Assembly (NCBI GenBank): GCA_947304245.1
Contig: CAMZAK010000001.1
Location: 1-64,000, forward strand
Length of the DNA: 64,000 bases
Reading direction: 5' to 3'
Source of the DNA: an uncultured Clostridia bacterium
GTDB lineage: Bacteria > Bacillota > Clostridia > Oscillospirales > Ruminococcaceae
Notes under the pieces: generated by a model
The model's input: only the letters and a program-made list of their open reading frames with translations
The model's database searches: none
What the model was told of the DNA's origin: nothing
Part shown: in pieces, positions 17,131 through 25,719 of the stretch
Layout: the number at the start of each line of letters is the position of its first letter
Numbering within the stretch: position 1 is the first letter of the stretch
Position numbers and translations under genes: made by a program

Positions 17131-17132
17131 AT

Positions 17133-17161
17133 TTGACAAAAAATGTAAAGTTTTGTAAAAT
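17133..17161 (+). promoter_or_regulatory. Array promoter of the gene at 17202
   Basis: TTGACA, 17-bp spacer AAAAATGTAAAGTTTTG, TAAAAT. The TGTAAARt motif occurs twice with a 10-bp period, the second copy over the -10. Confidence 0.8.
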
Positions 17162-17201
17162 ATTGTTAAATATTTTACAAAACAAAGGAGAGCAAAAAAA
17201 T

Positions 17202-19379
17202 ATGATTAACAATATTAACAATAGCAATAATTATAATTCAATAACTGTACAACAAGAAATAACAACAAATGGAGAAGAAGTAAAAGAAATAAAGAAAAGA
17301 AATAGTGAATTATATTATAAAGCTTTTGATTGTTTATATGAAATATGTAAAAAATATCGTGAAACGGTGTTAATTAAAAATAAGAAGCCTTCATTGTTAG
17401 TTGCACTTTATAAAATAATAGTTGCTGACAAAAAGGAATATGACAAAAATGTTTTAAACATTGAAACTTTAGAAAAAGAATTTGAATTATTACAAAAAAT
17501 ATGGATTATTTTAACTGAAATAAACAATGAAACGTTTCTTAAAAATTTAGAAACATATGAATTAAACCGTAAATTAAAATGTTTAGATGACAAATATGAT
17601 GAACATAAAAAAAATGAATTTATTAAATTTAAAGAATTATGTATAGAATTAATTGATTTGTTTGACTTTTATAAGGAAAATAAAATTAATGATTTTGGTT
17701 ATATAAAAAAGATGTACGACAAATTTGCTAGAGTTGACAATTATTTCAATATATTTACGAATTGCTTAAAAAAACTTGTAGATTGCAGAACATCGGAAGA
17801 TTTTTCGTGGTTTAATAGAATAGTAAATAATGAAGAAAACAAGAAAGATAAAAATGATGAAAATAAAGAAATTGAAATTTATGAAACTCGTAAGATTAAG
17901 AAAAAAGATAGAAAAAAAGCATCTTATTTACTTTTATATATGGAATTAAAGATGAGGAGGAATGTTTTTAGAAAATTATTAGACTATGTAAAAGATTTAA
18001 ATTATTTAGAAGAGATTGTGAAAAAAGAAGAAAAAATTTTAAAAAGATTATTTGGATATTTAGAAAATTTAGTTAGAAAATTAAATATTCCTAATTGTAT
18101 GATTGAAGGAAATGGGCTATCTGCATTAGATTTTGATCTTAATCATGAGTTTGACAATCTTTATAATGCAGAATCTAAAGACAGTGATCCTGTAAAATTT
18201 AAATATATGGTTTGCGATGTTATTAATAATTTCTACAGAAAAGAGATTAGAAATATAGAAAACAAAATAGGGAAAAAAAATGAAGAAATGAATGCAGAAA
18301 AATACGGAAAAGATGAAAAAGAGGAAGAAAAATTAAAAGAAACATATGAAAATTTAGCTAAAGAAAATAAAGCATACTACGATTTTATTTTCCGTTTAGT
18401 TTTTGATGCAATAAACGAAAAAATGTTAAATTTAGATATATTTAATAATGATTGTGAAGTTAATTATAAATATGAAATGCAAAAATTTTATAATTTGCAA
18501 AATATGCTTAGAACAGTTTATAAATTTATTAAAAATTTCACCGAAGAATCCATTGAAAAATCTCGTGTAAAATATTATAAAGATATTATTTATTGTTTAA
18601 AAAATGAAAGAGCAATGTTGCGTAAAATTTACGATTTTATTATGAGCTATGTTCCAGAATTAAAAGATAAAGAAAAATTTATTAATAAATTTATTAATGT
18701 AGATTTTGAAAAACTTAGTGAAAAAGAAAAAGCAGAAATTAAAAATGAAAAAGAAGAAATTAAAAATAGTTTTAAAAAAGCTTTTTTAGATGAAATTGAA
18801 AAAATTAAAGACCCAATTGTTATAAGAGATGATTTATGGCAATTAAATAATAAGGGTTTTCCTGTTTTAGGTATTACTGATATATTTGATGAGGAATTTA
18901 ATGAGGACTCTAGAAAGAGTTCTATTAAACCGAATGGAGATTTTTTTGGTGACATTAAATATACTTCGGTTTCTCTTCCTAAAATAAGTAAGATAAGAGA
19001 TATTAATTTTAATTCAGTTTTTAATGAAATAGAAAGTGTAGTTGATGAATATGGCTATTTAAAGCAAAACAACACAATAAATGATGAGGAGCCTGAAAGC
19101 AATGAAGAAATTTTAAGAAAATTAGAAAAATGTTATACATATTTTTCTAATGAAGGGTCAATAAATGTTAGTGATTTTAAATTACTTAAAAAATTATTGG
19201 AAGAATACCGAGATTTAGTTAATAATTCTAAAAATCAACCCGAATCTAACAATAAAGATTCTATTTTAAATAAATTATATAAAATTTTAAATGAAACAAT
19301 AAATTTTTATTTTGATGAAAAAAACGGAAAATTTTTTATTTATGACATTTTTTATAGAATAAAACCTAAAAAAAGTTAA
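17202..19379 (+). CDS. Array paralog with modules A, B, C and D, 725 residues
   Basis: Start ATG at 17202 with AAAGGAG upstream; the frame's earlier start at 17103 lies in the terminator. The N-terminus (INNINNSNNYNSITVQQEI) is a divergent leader. Module A spans about 28-160. Module B (about 165-345) has RVDNYFNIF, IEIYETRKIKKKDR, VKDLNYLEE, YLENLVRKLNI and DPVKFKYMV. Module C (about 385-545) has KFYNLQNM, YLKNERAMLRKIYDFIM and KDPIVIRDDL. Module D (about 598-715) has NFNSVFNEIESVVDEYG and LYKILNETINFYF. Four long DNA blocks are identical to the gene at 21630, separated by diverged segments. It is the most complete module order in the array. Function unknown. Confidence 0.9.
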   Translation: MINNINNSNNYNSITVQQEITTNGEEVKEIKKRNSELYYKAFDCLYEICKKYRETVLIKNKKPSLLVALYKIIVADKKEYDKNVLNIETLEKEFELLQKIWIILTEINNETFLKNLETYELNRKLKCLDDKYDEHKKNEFIKFKELCIELIDLFDFYKENKINDFGYIKKMYDKFARVDNYFNIFTNCLKKLVDCRTSEDFSWFNRIVNNEENKKDKNDENKEIEIYETRKIKKKDRKKASYLLLYMELKMRRNVFRKLLDYVKDLNYLEEIVKKEEKILKRLFGYLENLVRKLNIPNCMIEGNGLSALDFDLNHEFDNLYNAESKDSDPVKFKYMVCDVINNFYRKEIRNIENKIGKKNEEMNAEKYGKDEKEEEKLKETYENLAKENKAYYDFIFRLVFDAINEKMLNLDIFNNDCEVNYKYEMQKFYNLQNMLRTVYKFIKNFTEESIEKSRVKYYKDIIYCLKNERAMLRKIYDFIMSYVPELKDKEKFINKFINVDFEKLSEKEKAEIKNEKEEIKNSFKKAFLDEIEKIKDPIVIRDDLWQLNNKGFPVLGITDIFDEEFNEDSRKSSIKPNGDFFGDIKYTSVSLPKISKIRDINFNSVFNEIESVVDEYGYLKQNNTINDEEPESNEEILRKLEKCYTYFSNEGSINVSDFKLLKKLLEEYRDLVNNSKNQPESNNKDSILNKLYKILNETINFYFDEKNGKFFIYDIFYRIKPKKS

Positions 19380-19401
19380 ACTAAGAATTAAATTTTTAAT
19401 T

Positions 19402-19434
19402 AAAACATATGAAATTAATTTTTCATATGTTTTT
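19402..19434 (+). terminator. Array palindrome, terminator of the gene at 17202
   Basis: Perfect AAAACATATGAAA / TTTCATATGTTTT stem with loop TTAATT, 23 bp after the stop codon. Confidence 0.8.
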
Positions 19435-19447
19435 ATTGTTTTTTTAT

Positions 19448-19476
19448 TTGACAAAAAATGTAAAAATTTGTATAAT
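19448..19476 (+). promoter_or_regulatory. Array promoter of the gene at 19512
   Basis: Consensus TTGACA, 17-bp spacer AAAAATGTAAAAATTTG, TATAAT. This is the best sigma-A match of the set. Confidence 0.85.
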
Positions 19477-19511
19477 GATTATAATATTATGCAAAAAAAG
19501 GAGAGTAAAAT

Positions 19512-21497
19512 ATGATTAATAATACTAATGAAAACTTTAATGATGGTGTTAATAGCATTTTAATACAACCATTACAACCAGAAAGATTAATAAAAAGTGA
19601 AGAAGAAAAATTAGAACAGTCAACTAATGAGTTATATAAAAAAATTATTGATTTTTTAGAAACGTCTTTAAACCCATCTCTTAAAAAAGAAGATTCTAAA
19701 GAGTTTTTTAAAATTAATAAGAATTTAAAATTAATTTTAAATGAAATAAAATTTAATAAGAGTGAATATGATGGGTATGCTTTAAAACTTGAAGATTTAA
19801 AACAAGAATTAGAATTACTACAAAAAATATGGAATATTTTACTTGAAATAAACATCAATACATTTCTTGAAGAATTAAAAGAATATGAATTAAACCCCAA
19901 TTCAAATAAAAAAATTCGAGAACTATGTGAAGAATTGGAAAATTTATTAACATTTTATAAAAAAAACATAAATTATAAAGCAAATGAAATTAATATAGAA
20001 AATGAAAAAAATAAAGAAAATAAAAACTTTAATAATCACAAAGATATAAGAAAGGTATACGAAGAATTAATTAGAGTTGACGGTTATTTTAATAAATTAA
20101 TTAAGAGCTTACGAAAAATGGCAACATTTAGAATATCACAAGACATATGGTCAACTAATGGAACAATAGAGGATGAAGGAAATGAAAACAAAGAAATTGA
20201 AATTTATGGATCTCATAAAATTATGAAAAAAGATAAAGTGTTTAGGATTTTTTTAGACGTATACATGGAACTAAAGAAAAACAGAGGTGTTTTTAGAAAA
20301 TTATTAGATCATGTAAAAGATTTAAATTATTTAGAAGAAGTTGTGAAAAAAGAAGAAAATTTTTTAAAATATATATTTTCTTATTTAGAAAACATTGTTA
20401 GGTTTTTAAATGTTAATAATAATGATCAATATTATGGAAATTTTAATTTAAGTATTTTAAACCTTAACAATGATTTTTATAAATATTATCGTCCATATTC
20501 TCCAGATAGTTACATTGTAAAATTTAAGTATGTTGTTTATGATGTTATTAAAAAATTTTATTTTAAAGAAATTAAAAATATAGAAAATAAAATAGGAAAA
20601 AAAATAGAAAAATTAGACGAAAAAGAATGTGTGAGAGATGAAAAAGAGGAAGAAGAATTAAAAGAAATATATAAAAATTTAGCTAAAGAAAATGATGCAT
20701 ACTACAATTTTATTTTTCGTGTAGTTTTTGATTCAATAAACAAAGAAATATTAAATTTAAATATATTTAATAATCGTTGTAAAGTTAATTATAAATATGA
20801 AATGCAAAAATTTTATAATTTACAAAATATGTGTGGAACACTTTTTAAAGTTAGTAGTGATTTTATTAAAAATTTAGTTAAATCTAATCCTGTAAAATAT
20901 TATAAAGATATTATTTATTGCTTAGAAAACGAAAAAGCAATGTTGCGTGAAATTTACGACTTTATTATGAGCTATGTTCCAGAATTAAAAGATAAAGAAA
21001 AATTTATTAATGTAGATTTTGAAAAATTTAGTGAAAAAGAAAAAGCAGAAATTAAAAAAGAAAAAGAAAAAATTAAAAATAGTTTTAAAAAAGCTTTTTC
21101 AGAAGAAATTGAAAAAATTAAAGACCCAGTTGTTATAAGAGATGATTTTGAAAAACTTAGCAGTTCATTTCCTGCAATTACTGAAAAATTTTATGAAGAT
21201 GAAGATGATGAATATGGTGAAAATTTTTATATGTTTACTACCTTTATTTGTGATAAAGCTAAGATAGAAGATACTAATTTCAATTCAATTTTCAATAAAA
21301 TAAATAGTTTAGTTGATAAATATGGTAATTTAAAACAAAACAAAACAAAAAATAATGAAGCAGTAAAAGACGATTCTTTTTTAGGTAGATTATATAAACT
21401 TTTAAACAAAACAATAAAATTTTACTTTAATGAAAAAAACGGAAAATTTTATTTTTATGAAACTTTTAATAGATTATCTAACCAATTTTTAAAGTAA
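19512..21497 (+). CDS. Array paralog with modules A, B, C and D, 661 residues
   Basis: ATG with AAAGGAGAG upstream. The leader region (NTNENFNDGVNSILIQPLQPE) keeps N-x-N-E-N but has lost the K-x-E-I-V core. Module A spans about 30-150 (LLQKIWNILLEIN, FLEELKEYELN). Module B (about 170-355) contains RVDGYFNKL, EIYGSHKIMKKDK, VKDLNYLEE and YLENIVRFLNV. Module C spans about 380-555 and shares long DNA stretches with the genes at 17202 and 21630 (YKDIIYCLENEKAMLREIYD). Module D is at about 580-655. It sits between those two closely related genes and is clearly more diverged than they are from each other. Confidence 0.9.
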   Translation: MINNTNENFNDGVNSILIQPLQPERLIKSEEEKLEQSTNELYKKIIDFLETSLNPSLKKEDSKEFFKINKNLKLILNEIKFNKSEYDGYALKLEDLKQELELLQKIWNILLEININTFLEELKEYELNPNSNKKIRELCEELENLLTFYKKNINYKANEINIENEKNKENKNFNNHKDIRKVYEELIRVDGYFNKLIKSLRKMATFRISQDIWSTNGTIEDEGNENKEIEIYGSHKIMKKDKVFRIFLDVYMELKKNRGVFRKLLDHVKDLNYLEEVVKKEENFLKYIFSYLENIVRFLNVNNNDQYYGNFNLSILNLNNDFYKYYRPYSPDSYIVKFKYVVYDVIKKFYFKEIKNIENKIGKKIEKLDEKECVRDEKEEEELKEIYKNLAKENDAYYNFIFRVVFDSINKEILNLNIFNNRCKVNYKYEMQKFYNLQNMCGTLFKVSSDFIKNLVKSNPVKYYKDIIYCLENEKAMLREIYDFIMSYVPELKDKEKFINVDFEKFSEKEKAEIKKEKEKIKNSFKKAFSEEIEKIKDPVVIRDDFEKLSSSFPAITEKFYEDEDDEYGENFYMFTTFICDKAKIEDTNFNSIFNKINSLVDKYGNLKQNKTKNNEAVKDDSFLGRLYKLLNKTIKFYFNEKNGKFYFYETFNRLSNQFLK

Positions 21498-21514
21498 GAA
21501 ATAAATTTTTAATA

Positions 21515-21548
21515 AAAACATATGAAATCAATTTTTCATATGTTTTTT
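21515..21548 (+). terminator. Array palindrome, terminator of the gene at 19512
   Basis: AAAACATATGAAA / TTTCATATGTTTT stem with loop TCAATT and a T-tract, 18 bp after the stop. Confidence 0.8.
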
Positions 21549-21561
21549 TATTGTTTTTTGT

Positions 21562-21590
21562 TTGACAAAAAATGTAGAAAATTGTACTAT
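21562..21590 (+). promoter_or_regulatory. Array promoter of the gene at 21630
   Basis: TTGACA, 17-bp spacer AAAAATGTAGAAAATTG, TACTAT. Confidence 0.75.
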
Positions 21591-21629
21591 AATTATAACA
21601 TTTTATAAAACAAAGGAGAGTAAAAAAAT

Positions 21630-23777
21630 ATGATTAACAATATTAACAATAGCAATAATTATAATTCAATAACTGTACAACAAGAAATAACAACAAATGG
21701 AGAAGAAGTAAAAGAAATAAAGAAAAGAAATAGTGAATTATATTATAAAGCTTTTGATTGTTTATATGAAATATGTAAAAAATATCGTGAAACGGTGTTA
21801 ATTAAAAATAAGAAGCCTTCATTGTTAGTTGCACTTTATAAAATAATAGTTGCTGACAAAAAGGAATATGACAAAAATGTTTTAAACATTGAAACTTTAG
21901 AAAAAGAATTTGAATTATTACAAAAAATATGGATTATTTTAACTGAAATAAACAATGAAACGTTTCTTAAAAATTTAGAAATATATGAATTAAACCGTAA
22001 ATTAGATTGTGTAGAAAATAAGTATTCAAACGATGAATTTATTAAATTCAAAAAATTATGTGATGAATTACACAATTTATTAAAATTTTATAAGGAAAAT
22101 AAAATTAATTATTCTAGTGATGTAAAAAGGATTTACAACAAATTAGGTAGAGTTGATAATTATTATAATATTTTCATGAAGAACTTACGCGAATTTGCAA
22201 ACTGTAGAATAACGGAAGATTTACGGAGAATTGATGAAATAAAAAATAATGAAAAAAACAAGAAAAATAAAAATAATGAAAAAAACAAGAACGATAAAAA
22301 TGATGAAAATAAAGAAATTGAAATTTATGAAACTCGTAAGATTAAGAAAAAAGATAGAAAAAAAGCATCTTATTTACTTTTATATATGGAATTAAAGATG
22401 AGGAGGAATGTTTTTAGAAAATTATTAGACTATGTAAAAGATTTAAATTATTTAGAAGAGATTGTGAAAAAAGAAGAAAAAATTTTAAAAAGATTATTTG
22501 GATATTTAGAAAATTTAGTTAGAAAATTAAATATTCCTAATTGTATGATTGAAGGAAATGGGCTATCTGCATTAGATTTTGATCTTAATCATGAGTTTGA
22601 CAATCTTTATAATGCAGAATCTAAAGACAGTGATCCTGTAAAATTTAAATATATGGTTTACGATGTTATTGATAATTTCTACATAAAAGAGATTAAAAAT
22701 ATAGAAAACAAAATAGGGAAAAAAAATGAAGAAATAAATGCAGAAAAATATGGAAAAAATGAAAAAGAGGAAGAAAAATTAAAAGAAACATATAAAAATT
22801 TAGCTAAAGAAAATGAAGCATACTACGATTTTATTTTCAATTTAGTTTTTGATGCAATAAAAAAAGAAATAAAAGATTTAGAAATATTTGATGATGATTA
22901 TGAAGCTGATTATAAATATGAAATGCAAAAATTTTATAATTTGCAAAATATGCTTAGAACAGTTTATAAATTTATTAAAAATTTCACCGAAGAATCCATT
23001 GAAAAATCTCGTGTAAAATATTATAAAGATATTATTTATTGTTTAAAAAATGAAAGAGCAATGTTGCGTAAAATTTACGATTTTATTATGAGCTATGTTC
23101 CAGAATTAAAAGATAAAGAAAAATTTATTAATAAATTTATTAATGTAGATTTTGAAAAACTTAGTGAAAAAGAAAAAAAAGAAATTCAAAAAGAAAAAGA
23201 TGAAATTAAAAATAGTTTTAAAAAAGCTTTTTTAGAAGAAATTAAAAAAATTAAAGACCCAATTGTTATAAGAGATGATTTATGGCAATTAATTAGTGAC
23301 GGATTTCCTTTTTTAGATGAGGACTTTAGAAAGAGTTCTATTAAACCGAATGGATATTTTTTTGGTGACATTAAATATTCTGGGTTTACTTTTCCTAAAA
23401 TAAGTAAGATGAATGATATTAATTTTAATTCGGTTTTTAATAAAATAGAAAGTGTAGTTGATAAATATGGTAATTTAAAAGAGAATAGCACAATAAATGA
23501 TGAGCCTGAAAGCAATGAAGAAATTTTAAGAAAATTAGAAAAGTATTATTATTATCTTTTAGAAAAAGTAGATGTTAGTCATGATACGCGTGAAACTATT
23601 TATAAATTGGTGGAAGAATACCGTGATTTAGTTAAAAACTCTAAAAATCAACCCGAATCTAACAATAAAGATTCTATTTTAAATAAATTATATAAAATTT
23701 TAAATGAAACAATAAATTTTTATTTTGATGAAAAAAACGGAAAATTTTTTATTTATGACATTTTTTATAGAATATAA
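21630..23777 (+). CDS. Array paralog with modules A-D, near-copy of the gene at 17202, 715 residues
   Basis: ATG with AAAGGAG upstream. The first 352 coding bases are identical to those of the gene at 17202, as are about 360 bases over module B (22290-22650), about 265 over module C (22908-23173) and about 135 at the 3' end. Between these blocks the sequence is clearly diverged: the end of module A with the front of B (residues about 118-225), the B-C link, and the start of D. The acidic/Asn-Lys linker before EIEIYETRK is longer here (an extra NNEKNKN-type repeat). The pattern fits gene conversion rather than plain duplication followed by drift. Function unknown. Confidence 0.9.
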   Translation: MINNINNSNNYNSITVQQEITTNGEEVKEIKKRNSELYYKAFDCLYEICKKYRETVLIKNKKPSLLVALYKIIVADKKEYDKNVLNIETLEKEFELLQKIWIILTEINNETFLKNLEIYELNRKLDCVENKYSNDEFIKFKKLCDELHNLLKFYKENKINYSSDVKRIYNKLGRVDNYYNIFMKNLREFANCRITEDLRRIDEIKNNEKNKKNKNNEKNKNDKNDENKEIEIYETRKIKKKDRKKASYLLLYMELKMRRNVFRKLLDYVKDLNYLEEIVKKEEKILKRLFGYLENLVRKLNIPNCMIEGNGLSALDFDLNHEFDNLYNAESKDSDPVKFKYMVYDVIDNFYIKEIKNIENKIGKKNEEINAEKYGKNEKEEEKLKETYKNLAKENEAYYDFIFNLVFDAIKKEIKDLEIFDDDYEADYKYEMQKFYNLQNMLRTVYKFIKNFTEESIEKSRVKYYKDIIYCLKNERAMLRKIYDFIMSYVPELKDKEKFINKFINVDFEKLSEKEKKEIQKEKDEIKNSFKKAFLEEIKKIKDPIVIRDDLWQLISDGFPFLDEDFRKSSIKPNGYFFGDIKYSGFTFPKISKMNDINFNSVFNKIESVVDKYGNLKENSTINDEPESNEEILRKLEKYYYYLLEKVDVSHDTRETIYKLVEEYRDLVKNSKNQPESNNKDSILNKLYKILNETINFYFDEKNGKFFIYDIFYRI

Positions 23778-23825
23778 CTAATAACAATTACTAAGTAATT
23801 TAAATTTAGAGTTAAATTTTTAATT

Positions 23826-23860
23826 AAAACATATGAAATTAATTTTTCATGTGTTTTTTT
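23826..23860 (+). terminator. Array palindrome, terminator of the gene at 21630
   Basis: AAAACATATGAAA pairs with TTTCATGTGTTTT (one A to G change in the right arm), followed by a T-tract. Confidence 0.75.
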
Positions 23861-23862
23861 AT

Positions 23863-23892
23863 TTGACTTTAAACTGTAAAATTTTGTAAAAT
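23863..23892 (+). promoter_or_regulatory. Array promoter of the gene at 23928
   Basis: TTGACT, 18-bp spacer TTAAACTGTAAAATTTTG, TAAAAT. Same subtype as the promoter at 2061. Confidence 0.75.
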
Positions 23893-23927
23893 TATTACAA
23901 ATTTTTTTAAAATGGGAGGGTTTAAAT

Positions 23928-25577
23928 ATGATTAACAACATTAATGAAAATTTAAAGCCAAAACCAGCAATAGTGCAAAATCAAGATAACGAACAATTTA
24001 AAGAAACTAAAAAAGAGGAAAAAGAAAACCAAAATAAAATATCTTTTAGTATTAGTAATAGTAGTGGAAACAATAGTGAGAAAATTGAAACCATAAACAT
24101 AAACAAAGAAAAAGAAAAATTAAACCAAATAATTTTTAATGAAGAAATAATAACAAAAAAATTTAGTGAACCTGAAAAAAATTTTAATATTTACGAAGAA
24201 GTGAGAAAAATATATGATGAATTAAATGAAGTTGACAAATATTATAACTATTTTATTAATTGTTTACGTAATGTTGCTCAATATAAAATTTTAGATGATG
24301 AAACCTTAAATTCAGAAAATATTAATTTTAATAGTAACAATAGCAAGAAAATTAAAGTTTATGCGGATTATGAGATTTTAAAAAAACATAGAATATATGC
24401 CACTTTTTTTAAAATTTATATTGAATTTAAAAGAAAAAGAGAAAAATTTAGAAATCTGTTAGATTACGTAAAAGATTTAAAATATTTAGAAAAAACAATA
24501 AAAGAAGAAAAAGAAATTTTAAAATATTTATTTGGTTATTTAGAAAACCTTGTTAGATGTTATAATATAGATAACTCAAAGAATGGTGGTGGAGTTAGTT
24601 TAGAATATTTTAACCCTAATAATGAATTTTATTGTGGTGAACATTATGACTCAAAATGTGAAGATGCTTACCCTGTAAAATTTAAATATGATGTTTATGA
24701 TGCTATTAAAAATTTTTATGATGTGGAGATTAAAAATTTAGAAGAAAATTTGGTGGGAAACAAAAATTTAAATTTAGAAAACATAGATGAAAAAATGGGT
24801 TTAGAAAAAGAGAGAGAATTATATTATGAGTATGAAACATTATTTAAAAAAAATGATTTATATTATAAATTCATAGCTTATTTAAATTTTGATGCAATAT
24901 TTAGGAGATTAGAGCTTTTAAGGCAATTATTTAATGAAATAGATTATGAAATTAATTTTAAAAATGAGGAAGAAAAATTTCATAAGTTGCAATTTATGTT
25001 TAGAAAACTTAGAAATCATATTAGATTATTATTTCAAAACATATCTAAATCGGACGAGATGATTTATTATTTAAAAAATGAAGAAGGAATGTTGCGTAAA
25101 ATTTACGATTTAATTATATATTTTTTGCCAGATTACCTAAAAGAAAGAGATGAATTTGTTAATGCAGAAATTGAAAAATTCAATGATGAAGAATTGAAAA
25201 AAATTAAAAAGCATTTTAGAATGTCTGTTTTAAGAGAAATTGTGCGAGTTAAGGATGAAACTGTTCCGTTTAAAAAAATGTATAATTATTTTGGAAAAAA
25301 ATTTCCTTTAATTTTTAGAGATTACAAATGGGAAAATAGTAACAAAAAAGCTATAAGCATATCTCTTGATGGTGTGATTGATGATGTTAATTTTAATTCA
25401 GTTTTTGAAAAAATAGATAATTTGGTTGATGAATACGGCAATTTAAAACAACCCGTAATAAAACAAAACAAAACTGAAAACAAAGATTCTATTTTGGGTA
25501 GGTTATATAAAAATTTAAATGCAATTATAGAACTTTATTTATATGGCATTGTTAAATTTTATGAAAGGTTAAAATAA
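23928..25577 (+). CDS. Array paralog with modules B, C and D, 549 residues
   Basis: ATG with GGGAGGG upstream. Canonical leader NINENLKPKPAIVQNQ, then a Ser/Asn/Lys-rich linker (about 25-85) that includes NQNKISF, a weak relative of the ENPNKIVF motif of the left arm. There is no module A. Module B (about 88-270) has EVDKYYNYF, KHRIYATFFKIYIEFKRKR, VKDLKYLEK, YLENLVRCYNI and YPVKFKYDVYDAIKNFY. Module C is at about 300-460 (KFHKLQFMFRKL, YLKNEEGMLRKIYDLI) and module D at about 485-540. Its 5' region is the template of the remnant at 2125. Confidence 0.9.
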   Translation: MINNINENLKPKPAIVQNQDNEQFKETKKEEKENQNKISFSISNSSGNNSEKIETININKEKEKLNQIIFNEEIITKKFSEPEKNFNIYEEVRKIYDELNEVDKYYNYFINCLRNVAQYKILDDETLNSENINFNSNNSKKIKVYADYEILKKHRIYATFFKIYIEFKRKREKFRNLLDYVKDLKYLEKTIKEEKEILKYLFGYLENLVRCYNIDNSKNGGGVSLEYFNPNNEFYCGEHYDSKCEDAYPVKFKYDVYDAIKNFYDVEIKNLEENLVGNKNLNLENIDEKMGLEKERELYYEYETLFKKNDLYYKFIAYLNFDAIFRRLELLRQLFNEIDYEINFKNEEEKFHKLQFMFRKLRNHIRLLFQNISKSDEMIYYLKNEEGMLRKIYDLIIYFLPDYLKERDEFVNAEIEKFNDEELKKIKKHFRMSVLREIVRVKDETVPFKKMYNYFGKKFPLIFRDYKWENSNKKAISISLDGVIDDVNFNSVFEKIDNLVDEYGNLKQPVIKQNKTENKDSILGRLYKNLNAIIELYLYGIVKFYERLK

Positions 25578-25596
25578 TTTAATTTAACTAAAATTT

Positions 25597-25631
25597 AAAA
25601 GCATATGAAATTAATTTTTCATATGTTTTTT
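25597..25631 (+). terminator. Array palindrome, terminator of the gene at 23928
   Basis: AAAAGCATATGAAA pairs with TTTCATATGTTTTT, with one G-U pair in plus-strand RNA. Confidence 0.75.
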
Positions 25632-25655
25632 ATTTTAAAGTTTCTTCTACATATA

Positions 25656-25684
25656 TTGACAAAAAATGTTAATATATGTAAGAT
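25656..25684 (+). promoter_or_regulatory. Array promoter of the gene at 25720
   Basis: TTGACA, 17-bp spacer AAAAATGTTAATATATG, TAAGAT. Confidence 0.7.
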
Positions 25685-25719
25685 TATTTAAAGAAATAGA
25701 ATTATAAGGATGGTTAAAA

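Noticed and set aside
17103-17201. N-terminal extension of the gene at 17202 starting with a hydrophobic stretch that looks like a signal peptide
   Set aside because: The stretch is encoded by the palindromic terminator and the promoter, so it is upstream of transcription start. The ATG at 17202 has AAAGGAG and begins the leader.
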